The translations under genes and the position numbers were made by a program. A DNA stretch of 37,137 nucleotides. It comes from Deltaproteobacteria bacterium. GTDB taxonomy: Bacteria > Desulfobacterota > Binatia > Bin18. The stretch lies in the NCBI GenBank assembly GCA_016874775.1, contig VGTJ01000036.1, positions 1-37,137 on the forward strand, written 5' to 3'. The notes below the pieces were generated by a model. The model did not search any database. It saw only the letters and a list, made by a program, of their open reading frames with translations, and had not been told where the DNA came from. Within the stretch, counting starts at the first letter, position 1; the number at the start of each line of letters is the position of its first letter. Below, piece by piece: positions 25,717-32,906 of the stretch.

Positions 25717-26958
25717 CTATGCACGTTTATAGCGCGGCAACACCTGCGCACCGAATATCTCAAGTTGTTTTCGCAGCTCTGCTCGTGGCAATAATCCTTG
25801 ATCAAACAGCCAGGCAAACCATTCAGGATTCGCTGCTTCTACTAAGGCATCGATTCCCTCTATCACGGTACTTACAGGGCCAGCATACAAGTACTGCGTT
25901 TGTTTCATGCGCCCAACTGTCCACTCGTGCGAGGGGAGACGTGTGGTAGCAGCGGGATATTCAAGTTCGTCTTCTGGAAAACGGAACGCTTCCCAAAAAC
26001 CGAAATGGCCCCAAAAGCGCTTGTAACCAACACCGACAAGCCCCTGTTCGGCCAGCCGGTCTGCAGCACGCGCAGAATCGGCAAAGTAGATTTGTCGTAG
26101 CACACCGATCCGTTCACCAACGGCCAGCCAGCGACCGGCACGGCCGGCTTCTTCCGCATAAACTTGTGCGATTTGCCGCACTTGCGCAGGGCGTGAGAGC
26201 AGAATCATCGGGGCAATCTCTTCGCGCGCACACCAACGAATCGTTTTCTCGCTGGTAGAAAATGCTTGAAACAGCGGTGGGTGAGGCTTCCGATATGGTT
26301 TGGGAACAACGTACAGTTCTCGTACGTGGCCGTTCTCATCCACTTCTCCAGGAGCCCCATACTCTCGCGTCCACGGGTGAGCAGGCCACGGGGTACCAGT
26401 TTCGTACGGATAGGGGTATTGGTAGAACTCCCCACGAAAACGGAACGGCTGGTCTGCCCACGCCAGCTTGAGAACCCGATACACTTCCTCAAACGCACGA
26501 CGATTGGCATCATCTAGTGAGGCAGGATCACTCATCGTTGCAGTCAACAACACTTTTTGTGCCATTTGTTCAAGCCAGCGAGACTGATACCCGCGGGCTA
26601 ACCCGACAAAAGAGCGTCCTTTGGTCAGTTGGTCGAGCCATGCCGTCGTCATCGCCAGTCGTAAGGGGTCCCATCCTGGAAGTACGTAGCCAATTGGGCC
26701 AATCTGGATACGCTTGGTCTGCATAGCCACGTACAGCAGAAATTCTGGAGGACCACCGATCTCAAACCCCTCGGTATGCAAATGATGCTCGGGGAAGGCG
26801 ATAGCGTCAAAACCTACCTCTTCCGCCAGTTGGGCAAGCTCGACGACCTCATCAAACATCGCCTGCCAGCGGTCAGTGTGACTCGCAAGTGGCCGGAGGC
26901 GTTTCCGTTCCGCTAGAGAGCCAGGTAAAGTTGGCAGCAAAAAGAGAATGAATTTCAT
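25717..26958 (-). CDS. Luciferase-like (LLM class) flavin-dependent oxidoreductase
   Basis: This 413-aa TIM-barrel protein of the bacterial luciferase/LLM superfamily opens MKFILFLLPTLPG, followed by LAEEVGFDAIAFPEHHLH and the flavin-barrel segment RIQIGPIGYVLPGWDPLRLA. GRSFVGLARGYQ is typical of FMN- or F420-dependent members, and the substrate cannot be told from the sequence. The C-terminal half includes a long helical segment common in the larger LLM proteins. It lies 54 bp downstream of the deoxyhypusine-synthase-like gene on the same strand. There is no clear link to the secretion or glycan genes around it. Confidence 0.88.
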   Translation of the reverse strand: MKFILFLLPTLPGSLAERKRLRPLASHTDRWQAMFDEVVELAQLAEEVGFDAIAFPEHHLHTEGFEIGGPPEFLLYVAMQTKRIQIGPIGYVLPGWDPLRLAMTTAWLDQLTKGRSFVGLARGYQSRWLEQMAQKVLLTATMSDPASLDDANRRAFEEVYRVLKLAWADQPFRFRGEFYQYPYPYETGTPWPAHPWTREYGAPGEVDENGHVRELYVVPKPYRKPHPPLFQAFSTSEKTIRWCAREEIAPMILLSRPAQVRQIAQVYAEEAGRAGRWLAVGERIGVLRQIYFADSARAADRLAEQGLVGVGYKRFWGHFGFWEAFRFPEDELEYPAATTRLPSHEWTVGRMKQTQYLYAGPVSTVIEGIDALVEAANPEWFAWLFDQGLLPRAELRKQLEIFGAQVLPRYKRA

Positions 26959-27012
26959 GTCTCAACAGCGCACGCCGAGAATAGCAGGATTGTACATGAT
27001 TCTGCGCTGGCG

Positions 27013-27966
27013 TCACGCCTGGACAGAGAGTTGTTCCAACACCGCAGCGCAAAGCAGCGGAAAGAGGAGTTCATGATGGCCGGTCAGATGGAAGCCACGT
27101 CCACCCTTCTGCGTGGGACGTGAGACGACATTGACCGACGGTCGATACTGACGAATGAAATCTAGATCAACCGTTGTAAACGTATCCACCTCGTGGCCTA
27201 AGTTGCGCACCAGAGACAAGGCTTTCAAAAACACTTCTGGAATGATCACCGCAGATCCCAGATTGATGAACACTCCACCTTCAAGCTGCGCGACAACCGA
27301 TGCTAACAAATGAAAATCGCGTAAACTGCCCTCGCCAAGCGCAGCACCATCAACCTGCGGATGCATGTGGATAATGTCGGTCCCGACAGCAACATGGACA
27401 CAGGCAGGGATGTCGAGCCACGCACTGGCCGCAAGAACACTCAAGTGTTCATAGGGAAGCTTAGCGACACGAATCTGCTCACCGACCGCACGTCCGATCC
27501 CAACCTTATCACGCACCACTCGCAAGCGGATGACCTCATTGAGAAACTCTCCAGTCTCCCGTGCCATACCAAAACTGCCGTCGTCGAGTGCTGCACTCAC
27601 ATCCTCAGAGGTTGCGCCTTGATAGGCCAATTCAAAGTCATGGATGATGCCCGCACCGTTCATGGCAATGGCAGAAACAACCCCACGCTCCAGCAAGTCG
27701 ATAATCAATGGGGAAAGTCCGACTTTCAACGCATGCGCCCCCATACCTAGCACGACTGGTCGTTCGGCGCGCACGGCAGCGACGATACGTTCGACAATTT
27801 CTTGAAAGTCTCCACCAGCGAGCGCTCGTGGAAGCTTCTGCAAAAATTCCTGGACAGTTCCCCCTGGTCGCCAGGGTTGCCCAAGCTGAGCATTGGCAAC
27901 TTTATTGTTCCGTTCAGCAAGTGGATAGGTCGTCACTTGAGAAAAATCGAGCGGCGAAAACTTCAC
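27013..27966 (-). CDS. Deoxyhypusine-synthase-like protein
   Basis: This 317-aa protein carries features of the deoxyhypusine synthase superfamily, which binds NAD: VVLGMGAHALKVGLSPLIIDLLERG, AIAMNGAGIIHDFELAYQG and GVFINLGSAVIIPEVFLKAL. Bacterial relatives are often encoded beside sugar-nucleotide genes and are not thought to modify eIF5A. The GTG start overlaps the gmhA stop (GTGA), so it is translationally coupled to the heptose isomerase. This suggests a role in sugar or lipopolysaccharide metabolism, inferred from position alone. I am confident of the superfamily but not of the reaction. Confidence 0.75.
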   Translation of the reverse strand: MKFSPLDFSQVTTYPLAERNNKVANAQLGQPWRPGGTVQEFLQKLPRALAGGDFQEIVERIVAAVRAERPVVLGMGAHALKVGLSPLIIDLLERGVVSAIAMNGAGIIHDFELAYQGATSEDVSAALDDGSFGMARETGEFLNEVIRLRVVRDKVGIGRAVGEQIRVAKLPYEHLSVLAASAWLDIPACVHVAVGTDIIHMHPQVDGAALGEGSLRDFHLLASVVAQLEGGVFINLGSAVIIPEVFLKALSLVRNLGHEVDTFTTVDLDFIRQYRPSVNVVSRPTQKGGRGFHLTGHHELLFPLLCAAVLEQLSVQA

Positions 27967-28553
27967 AACGTGTCCCTCTTGTGACTGAAGAGCGCAAGAT
28001 CGACAAGCTCACAGATCGTATGACCAATGAGAATATGTACCTCTTGCACACGCGGCGTCACACGCGTCGCGGACACACAGAGCAAATGATCGACCTTCTC
28101 AGCCATTGCCCCCCCCGTGCCACCGGTCAAGCCAATCGTCCGAATGCCTAATTCTCGACACACATCAAGCGCCCGAAGGATGTTGGGTGAATTACCGCTC
28201 GTCGATAATGCAATGGCAACATCTCCTGGTCGGCCCAGTGCACGAAGCTGCTTAGCAAAAAGATCAGCAACTCCATAATCATTGGCAATCGAGGTTAGCG
28301 CAGAGGTATCTGTCGTCAGTGCAATCGCCGGTAAGGGGGGACGGTCGATCAGATAGCGATTGACGAATTCCGCTGCGATGTGCTGGGCATCAGCAGCACT
28401 ACCACCATTACCAAACAAGAGAAGTTTCCCGCCGGATTGGAGGGTTTGGATAACTGCTTCAACCACACCGACGAGAGCATCACTATAGTCGTGGAGGAAC
28501 TGCTGCTTAGCGGCAATGCTATCAGCGAAAATGGCACGGATGGTGTGTTTCAT
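27963..28553 (-). CDS. gmhA: Sedoheptulose-7-phosphate isomerase (phosphoheptose isomerase)
   Basis: This 196-aa single SIS-domain protein has LLLFGNGGSAADAQHIAAEF near residues 45-64, the sugar-phosphate binding loop of GmhA. It also has TSGNSPNILRALD, and a C-terminal VQEVHILIGHTICELVD with the metal-site His and Glu. GmhA converts sedoheptulose 7-phosphate to D-glycero-D-manno-heptose 7-phosphate, the first step toward the heptose of the lipopolysaccharide inner core. It is divergent from the 5S rRNA unit and coupled to the next gene through a GTGA overlap. No clear ribosome site precedes its ATG. Confidence 0.93.
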   Translation of the reverse strand: MKHTIRAIFADSIAAKQQFLHDYSDALVGVVEAVIQTLQSGGKLLLFGNGGSAADAQHIAAEFVNRYLIDRPPLPAIALTTDTSALTSIANDYGVADLFAKQLRALGRPGDVAIALSTSGNSPNILRALDVCRELGIRTIGLTGGTGGAMAEKVDHLLCVSATRVTPRVQEVHILIGHTICELVDLALFSHKRDTL

Positions 28554-28608
28554 CGTTGGTGGACTCGATCTTAGGGGGCAGTAGAAACACCGTCAAGCGA
28601 AGAGTCAC

Positions 28609-28637
28609 TTGACAACTTCGCACGTGCTCATTACAGT
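28609..28637 (+). promoter_or_regulatory. Sigma-70-type promoter for 5S rRNA-tRNA-Gly
   Basis: A perfect -35 box (ttgaca, 28609-28614), a 17-bp spacer and a -10 box tacagt (28632-28637) lie about 20 bp before the 5S rRNA. This shows the 5S is transcribed on its own rather than from a 16S-23S operon. Confidence 0.75.
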
Positions 28638-28655
28638 ACGCCGCACTGAGAATTC

Positions 28656-28773
28656 ACCCCGGTCTTAATGGCGGAGAGGCCACACCCGTTCCCATCCCGA
28701 ACACGGCCGTTAAGCTCTCCAGCGCCGATGGTACTACGGTGTATGCCGTGGGAGAGTAGGACGAGGCCGGGGT
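28656..28773 (+). rRNA. rrf: 5S ribosomal RNA
   Basis: The conserved 5S core is plain: cccgttcccatcccgaaca, then ccgttaagc, then gccgatggtac, and tgggagagtagg near the 3' end. The terminal helix ccccggtc (28657-28664) pairs with ggccgggg (28765-28772). Length is about 117 nt. There is no 23S upstream: the neighbour is gmhA on the opposite strand. A tRNA-Gly follows after about 16 nt. Confidence 0.96.
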
Positions 28774-28789
28774 TTCTCTTCTTTGGTAA

Positions 28790-28861
<72 letters not shown>

Positions 28862-28885
28862 TCTGTAACGTCAGCGCGGCGCTTT

Positions 28886-29095
28886 ATGCGTACCACAGTC
28901 AAATGTCCCACCTGTCGCAAAGAAACCCAGTGGCAAGATAATCCCTATCGCCCTTTTTGCTCTGCGCGTTGCCGCACGACGGACCTTGGCGCGTGGGCAG
29001 ATGAATCGTATCGAGTTCCAGGTGATAAGATTGCATCCGAAGAAAGTAACGAGCATGAGGCTGCAGAGAGTAAGCCACGGCTTCCTAAAACGTAA
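28886..29095 (+). CDS. yacG: YacG-type zinc protein (DNA gyrase inhibitor family)
   Basis: This 69-aa protein has the YacG zinc-binding pattern: Cys7 and Cys10 (KCPTC), then Cys25 and Cys29 (PFCSARC), followed by TDLGAWADESYRVPG, which is nearly invariant in the family. In E. coli YacG binds GyrB and inhibits gyrase. The C-terminus is a short charged tail. It starts 25 bp after tRNA-Gly with no evident ribosome site, so it may be read from the same transcript. Its last codons fall in the acgtaaa tandem repeat. Confidence 0.88.
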   Translation: MRTTVKCPTCRKETQWQDNPYRPFCSARCRTTDLGAWADESYRVPGDKIASEESNEHEAAESKPRLPKT

Positions 29096-29155
29096 AACGT
29101 AAAACGTAACCTCATCCCCTCCCCTTTACGGTTTACATATTTACGTTTTACGTTT
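29087..29155. repeat. acgtaaa tandem repeat with matching inverted copy (lpxA leader)
   Basis: Three 7-bp acgtaaa units (29087-29109) face an inverted copy, ttacgttttacgttt (29141-29155). A perfect 15-bp stem can form in two registers. The structure covers the end of yacG and the whole leader of lpxA up to 5 bp before its ATG. Confidence 0.85.
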
Positions 29156-29160
29156 CTCCT

Positions 29161-29964
29161 ATGCCCATCCATCCCACTGCCATCATCGATTCTCGCGCAG
29201 AACTTCATCCACAAGCGGACATTGGCCCCTACGTCGTTATCGATGGCGTCGTACAAGTAGGTCGTGGTACACGGGTGCTAGCGCATGCCGTGCTAACAGG
29301 TTGGACCGAGATTGGTGAAGATAATGTCATTCATATGGGCGCGATAATTGGGCATGAGCCACAAGATCTCTCCTACAAAGGTGCTCAAACTTTTCTGAAA
29401 ATCGGCCATCGCAATACGTTTCGTGAACACAGCCAGATTCATCGTGGTACCGTCGAAGGAAGTGCGACTGTCATCGGCAATGACAACTACTTCATGCAAA
29501 ATGCCCATGCCGCGCATAACTGTCAGATTGGCAACAGCACTATTATTGCTGGGGGTGCATTATTAGCCGGCCATGTCCATGTAGAAGACCGCGCCTTTGT
29601 TTCCGGTAACTGTGTCGTACACCAGTTTGTTCGTATTGGCACGCTCGCCATTCTCCGCGGACTCTCACGCACCAGCCGCGATGTTCCACCGTTCTGCATT
29701 ATGGACGGCACTCATACGGTGCGAGGAATCAATCTCGTCGGATTACGCCGCACTGGATTCAGTCGCGAGCGTATCCGCGCACTGCGCAACGCATTTACGC
29801 GCCTCTTTCGCAAACGAGTAAACATGAAGCAAGCTGTCGCCGAACTGCGCACCGAAACCAACACGGAAGACGTGCAGTATCTGCTCGACTTCATCGAGCA
29901 ATCGAAACGCGGTGTGTGCTTTGGTCCGAAGAGTAATCAGGCAGAAGAGTCAGGCGAAGAGTAA
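29161..29964 (+). CDS. lpxA: Acyl-ACP--UDP-N-acetylglucosamine O-acyltransferase
   Basis: This 267-aa protein has a left-handed beta-helix of hexapeptide repeats (residues 1-190) and the LpxA C-terminal helical domain (GINLVGLRRTGFSRERI onward). The catalytic His is His119 in NAHAAHNC, equivalent to E. coli His125; the HQF motif is at 154-156. It transfers an R-3-hydroxyacyl chain to UDP-GlcNAc, the first step of lipid A synthesis. The start MPIHPTAIID is the family N-terminus, yet only ctcct precedes the ATG and no Shine-Dalgarno sequence is present. lpxD, fabZ and lpxB are not adjacent, which is unusual. The gene ends at the junction with the mobile element. Confidence 0.95.
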   Translation: MPIHPTAIIDSRAELHPQADIGPYVVIDGVVQVGRGTRVLAHAVLTGWTEIGEDNVIHMGAIIGHEPQDLSYKGAQTFLKIGHRNTFREHSQIHRGTVEGSATVIGNDNYFMQNAHAAHNCQIGNSTIIAGGALLAGHVHVEDRAFVSGNCVVHQFVRIGTLAILRGLSRTSRDVPPFCIMDGTHTVRGINLVGLRRTGFSRERIRALRNAFTRLFRKRVNMKQAVAELRTETNTEDVQYLLDFIEQSKRGVCFGPKSNQAEESGEE

Positions 29965-29966
29965 CA

Positions 29967-30011
29967 AGGCGGCGACCGGATTCGAACCGGTGAATGGAGG
30001 TTTTGCAGACC
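29967..30011 (-). other. 3' fragment of tRNA-Cys(GCA): attachment-site junction
   Basis: On the minus strand these 45 nt read as the 3' part of a tRNA-Cys: part of the anticodon stem (ggt), loop ctgcaaa with anticodon GCA, stem acctc, T arm with ttcgaat, acceptor strand cgccgcc and discriminator t. The match stops inside the 5' side of the anticodon stem and unrelated sequence follows. A tRNA cut in this way is the classic remnant left by integration of an element that uses the tRNA 3' half as its core site. Confidence 0.88.
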
Positions 30012-30059
30012 AAGAACAGATTGTGATATAGAAAAATACAGAGTGTGACAAAGAACGAA

Positions 30060-30085
30060 AGGCCCGGACCGTCCGGGCTTTTTCA
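30060..30085 (+). terminator. Rho-independent terminator after the tRNA-Cys fragment
   Basis: The stem gcccgga/tccgggc, with a short loop, is followed by cttttt. It can end the lpxA transcript and shields the element from chromosomal read-through. Confidence 0.85.
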
Positions 30086-30095
30086 TGTCTGTTGT

Positions 30096-30338
30096 CTACG
30101 CGGTATCTCTCCATATTTGTGAGTCCTCCATCTGAACAGCTACCCGAATAGCTACCCGACAGAGTGAGCTACCGTTTTCTGTACACTTCACGACCAGAAG
30201 CGCGAGATCTTCCAGAGGAATGAGGGCGGCAACGGCCTTTCCTCGCCGGCGTACAACAACGCGTTCGTTCTTGGTGACCACACGGGCAAGGGAGCGGGAA
30301 AAAGTCTCTGGGCGTTTTTGCGTAGCAGCACGAGCCAT
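30096..30338 (-). CDS. Phd/YefM-like antitoxin-type protein, no toxin partner seen
   Basis: This 80-aa protein has ETFSRSLARVVTKNERVVVRRRGKAVAALIPLEDLALL, the N-terminal fold and the 'RGKPVAALVPLEDL' signature of the Phd/prevent-host-death family. The C-terminus (from VVKCTENG) is unlike the usual acidic toxin-binding tail and may be degenerate. No toxin gene adjoins it: the neighbours are the terminator and, 104 bp upstream, the zinc-finger gene. In a mobile element it may act as a stand-alone regulator. An imperfect 18-bp direct repeat (gcggtatctct(c)catatt) lies at its end (30100) and just before its start (30339). Confidence 0.6.
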   Translation of the reverse strand: MARAATQKRPETFSRSLARVVTKNERVVVRRRGKAVAALIPLEDLALLVVKCTENGSSLCRVAIRVAVQMEDSQIWRDTA

Positions 30339-30442
30339 AGCGGTATCTCTCGATATTCTTCGGTATTACGGCAACGTACCACGGAAGGGGAGCGAGTGGG
30401 AAGAGAGAAATGCAGGATTTCCTTTGGCTGTGTAGATATGAG

Positions 30443-31117
30443 CTACTTTTTCTTTCTTGAAGACTTGCGGTCCTTCTGGGCCTGGGCTGCTTGTAACGTT
30501 TCCCGGCGTGTGCGTAGCGAAGCCCTAACCCGGCAATCCGGACTGCAGTAGAGCTTTCCCCTCGGGTGACTCCGCGCAGTGAAGTGCCCACATTCGGAAC
30601 ATCGTACGATCGCAGCGAGATTGATTCCTTGTAAAAGCACATCTACCAGACGAAGTATGAGCATGTCGCTGAGGCGTTCATCATTAGGGGGTTCTTTATC
30701 GTTCAGAACGTAACCACGATGTAAAAATCTCCCTTCTGTTTCTGTGCCGGTACCAACAAAACCGCGATACGGAGCCCCTAAGGATGGAGGCAACAGCAGA
30801 AGCGATGGGGTATCGAACCCTGCGAGAGCATTGTCTACCCAACCTCTGACTCTCCGCTGTAAGTTCTGTCGCCATACGAAGTCCTGAGCACCGAGATACG
30901 TCGTGAGTTGTTCGCTGCTCCATGTCGTTCCCGTACTCATTTCGAGTGCGCTCAGGACTCCGAAAAAATCGTAATCAAAAGCATCCCGACTCCCGTACTC
31001 TCGATAGAGCCATGTAAAGAAATCTTCCAGCCGTTGAATTCGTTCCCGATCAGGTGGACTTTCAGCGTAAGGGCGAAATCTTTTCGCTTTTGTCGCATGC
31101 TTCTCCACTTTTGCCAT
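30443..31117 (-). CDS. Zinc-finger protein of unknown function (mobile element)
   Basis: This 224-aa protein has a predicted helical N-terminal domain (RIQRLEDFFTWLYREYG) and a C-terminal zinc finger, RCSECGHFTARSHPRGKLYCSPDC, in a CX2C-X14-CX3C pattern. A very basic tail rich in Arg, Lys and Ser follows. It resembles the CGNR/ABATE class of regulators but I would not assign it firmly. The ATG at 31117 was chosen because gaggaggt lies directly upstream; the frame extends to 31183, where no ribosome site exists and the promoter lies. It is transcribed divergently from the Xis-like gene across a palindromic operator and could be the repressor or activator of the element. Confidence 0.65.
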   Translation of the reverse strand: MAKVEKHATKAKRFRPYAESPPDRERIQRLEDFFTWLYREYGSRDAFDYDFFGVLSALEMSTGTTWSSEQLTTYLGAQDFVWRQNLQRRVRGWVDNALAGFDTPSLLLLPPSLGAPYRGFVGTGTETEGRFLHRGYVLNDKEPPNDERLSDMLILRLVDVLLQGINLAAIVRCSECGHFTARSHPRGKLYCSPDCRVRASLRTRRETLQAAQAQKDRKSSRKKK

Positions 31118-31172
31118 TCCTACCTCCTCTGCTGGGAACTGGGGGACTTCTAAGAGCTTTACCATACTGAGA

Positions 31173-31178
31173 ATTATA
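31173..31178 (-). promoter_or_regulatory. Leftward -10 box (TATAAT)
   Basis: A perfect TATAAT on the minus strand lies about 55 bp before the zinc-finger start codon. The -35 region falls inside or next to the palindrome at 31179-31199; the best candidate is ttcgca with an 18-bp spacer. Confidence 0.6.
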
Positions 31179-31199
31179 CGCAACTATTGAATAGTTGCG
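31179..31199. promoter_or_regulatory. Perfect 21-bp palindrome: operator of the divergent promoter
   Basis: The arms cgcaactatt and aatagttgcg flank one central g with no mismatch. It sits between the leftward -10 box and the rightward promoter (ttgaat, 17-bp spacer, tactgt near 31188-31216). A bound dimeric regulator could therefore control both sides. Confidence 0.82.
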
Positions 31200-31248
31200 A
31201 AATATTATATACTGTAAGCAGTAACTTGAAGTGAGAGGAGACAAGGTC

Positions 31249-31449
31249 ATGCAAGTTAGCGAAGTTCTCACAGCTATGGAGGTCAAAGACTGGACCAAGC
31301 TTTCGTTAGCATACATTCGCGTGTTGACAGCCAGGAATGAGATTCCGCACATCCGGATAGGTCGCCGAGTCCTCTATCGTGCTGAAGAAATCGAACAGTG
31401 GATGAAGAGCAAGCGGAGTGGAGGTGGCGAGAATGAGAATAACCAGTGA
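31249..31449 (+). CDS. Excisionase-like HTH DNA-binding protein
   Basis: This 66-aa protein has a winged MerR/Xis-type HTH: LTAMEVKDWTKLSLAYIRVL, then EIPHIRIGRRVLYRAEEIEQWM, the standard HTH_17 layout with the R-I-G-R-R turn before the final helix. The ATG at 31249 has gagaggag 8 nt upstream; a GTG at 31231 is less likely. As the first gene of the rightward operon of an integrated element it may serve as excisionase/recombination directionality factor or as a regulator of the neighbouring promoter. Confidence 0.82.
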   Translation: MQVSEVLTAMEVKDWTKLSLAYIRVLTARNEIPHIRIGRRVLYRAEEIEQWMKSKRSGGGENENNQ

Positions 31450-31523
31450 CCCACTAGCACTCTGCTCCTGTATGAGGATCGATCAGTTCATAGCCCCTAC
31501 CCACCCGGTAAGGCGGGAGGTGT

Positions 31524-32906
31524 ATGGGTAAGAAAACGCAACAGGAAATCGCGGAGACTTTTGGGCAGATGCAGGAGACCGCAAAAGCTCAGAGTTCCGA
31601 GACGCCACCTAGCAAAGATGAGCCCAAACAAAGCACGGGTCCAGCGAAAATACGAACGCCGACGAAGCAACAGGCCACGGAAGAGCGCCGACGTAAAGCA
31701 CGCTTGAAGGCGGTGAAATTGACTTGCCTCGCTGATGTTGAACCAAGACCTTTGCGGTGGTTGTGGCGTGATCGTATCCCGCTGGGCAAGCTCACCATGC
31801 TGGATGGTGACCCTGGACTCGGCAAGAGTTTGATTACTATTGATGTAGCGGCGCGAGTATCGACTCACCGTCCAATGCCAGATGAAACGTTGAGTGACCT
31901 TGGTGAACCGGCGAGCGTTGTGTTGCTCTCTGCTGAAGATGATACCGCCGACACTATTCAGCCTCGTCTCGCGGCTGCCGGTGCGGACATGGCCCGTATC
32001 AGAAAGATGGATGCAATTATCCACGGTGATGATGAAAGCCTGCCAAGTTTGGGCGATTGCAGCCTCATCCCTGATGCATTGCAAGAATACGGCGCGAAGC
32101 TGCTGATCATCGACCCCCTCATGGCCTACCTTCCCAGCGAGGTGAACTCTTTTCGTGACCAAGATATCCGGCGCATTCTTGCCCCACTCGCAAAGATTGC
32201 CGCAGAGACTGGGGCTGCCGTCGTCATCATTCGACACCTGAATAAGAGCCCCGGAGGAAACGCGTTATATCGTGGAGGGGGTAGCATCGGCATCATTGGA
32301 GCTGCTCGGAGCGGATTACTTGTTGCCCCAGACCCTGATGACAGCGAACGAAAAATCCTTGCCGTCACGAAATCAAACCTGGCAAAGATTCCCGCTGCAT
32401 TGGCGTATCGAATCCAGGAAAACTCAGACAAGGTTTCTTTTCTCACCTGGGAAGGTCCAACGAACCACACGGCAACGTCTCTGCTTGCTACACCTTTCGA
32501 TGGTGAAGGGCATTCTTCCCTTGAAGAGGCCAAGCATTTCTTACGTGAGGTCCTGGCAGATGGCCCAGTCGCTGCAAAGGAAGTCGAAAAGCAAGCAAAC
32601 CAGGCCAGTATTAGCTACGCGACACTTCGACGGGCCAAAGCTGCTTTGCAGATTAAAGCTGAGAAACGCGGTGGATTCTTCGGGGGAAAAAAAGAGAGCC
32701 AGCAATGGTGTTGGGTATTGCCTCCTGAAGATGCTCAATCTCCTCCTGAAGATGCTCAATCTCCCAAGGATGAGCACCTTCAGCAAAGTAGCGAGAAAAA
32801 CACAAGAAATTTCAACGGTGTTCCTGAAGATGCTCAATCCTCTAAGGATGAACGCCTTAAGGGTAACGATGAGCACCTTCAGCAGAGCTGGGAGGAAGAG
32901 GTATGA
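31524..32906 (+). CDS. RepA-like AAA ATPase (AAA_25, replicative-helicase-like)
   Basis: This 460-aa protein has a RecA/DnaB-like core. Walker A is GDPGLGKS (95-102), an acidic LLSAEDD follows at 134-140, Walker B is LLIID (193-197), and sensor-type RHLNK (237-241) is followed by the Gly-rich YRGGGSIGIIGAARSG. It matches the phage and plasmid RepA/AAA_25 proteins associated with replication initiation. Residues 400-460 form a tail with tandem PEDAQS-type repeats. A ggaggt ribosome site lies 4 nt before the ATG, within a possible small hairpin. Its stop overlaps the next start (ATGA). It is the best candidate replication protein of the element. Confidence 0.85.
   Translation: MGKKTQQEIAETFGQMQETAKAQSSETPPSKDEPKQSTGPAKIRTPTKQQATEERRRKARLKAVKLTCLADVEPRPLRWLWRDRIPLGKLTMLDGDPGLGKSLITIDVAARVSTHRPMPDETLSDLGEPASVVLLSAEDDTADTIQPRLAAAGADMARIRKMDAIIHGDDESLPSLGDCSLIPDALQEYGAKLLIIDPLMAYLPSEVNSFRDQDIRRILAPLAKIAAETGAAVVIIRHLNKSPGGNALYRGGGSIGIIGAARSGLLVAPDPDDSERKILAVTKSNLAKIPAALAYRIQENSDKVSFLTWEGPTNHTATSLLATPFDGEGHSSLEEAKHFLREVLADGPVAAKEVEKQANQASISYATLRRAKAALQIKAEKRGGFFGGKKESQQWCWVLPPEDAQSPPEDAQSPKDEHLQQSSEKNTRNFNGVPEDAQSSKDERLKGNDEHLQQSWEEEV
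32721..32900 (+). repeat. Tandem coding repeat in the RepA-like tail
   Basis: Two perfect 21-bp units beginning cctcctgaagatgctcaat (32721 and 32742) are followed by a third, diverged copy near 32822. A larger unit, gatgagcaccttcagca, occurs near 32769 and 32869. They encode PEDAQS and DEHLQQS peptides, so the tail has grown by duplication. Confidence 0.85.

Noticed and set aside
29967-30011. Complete tRNA-Cys gene
   Set aside because: Only the part from the anticodon stem to the 3' end is present. The D arm and the 5' acceptor strand are missing and unrelated sequence follows.
30096-30338. Complete type II toxin-antitoxin pair
   Set aside because: Only a Phd-like antitoxin is visible. The adjoining zinc-finger gene does not look like a Doc, RelE or PIN toxin.
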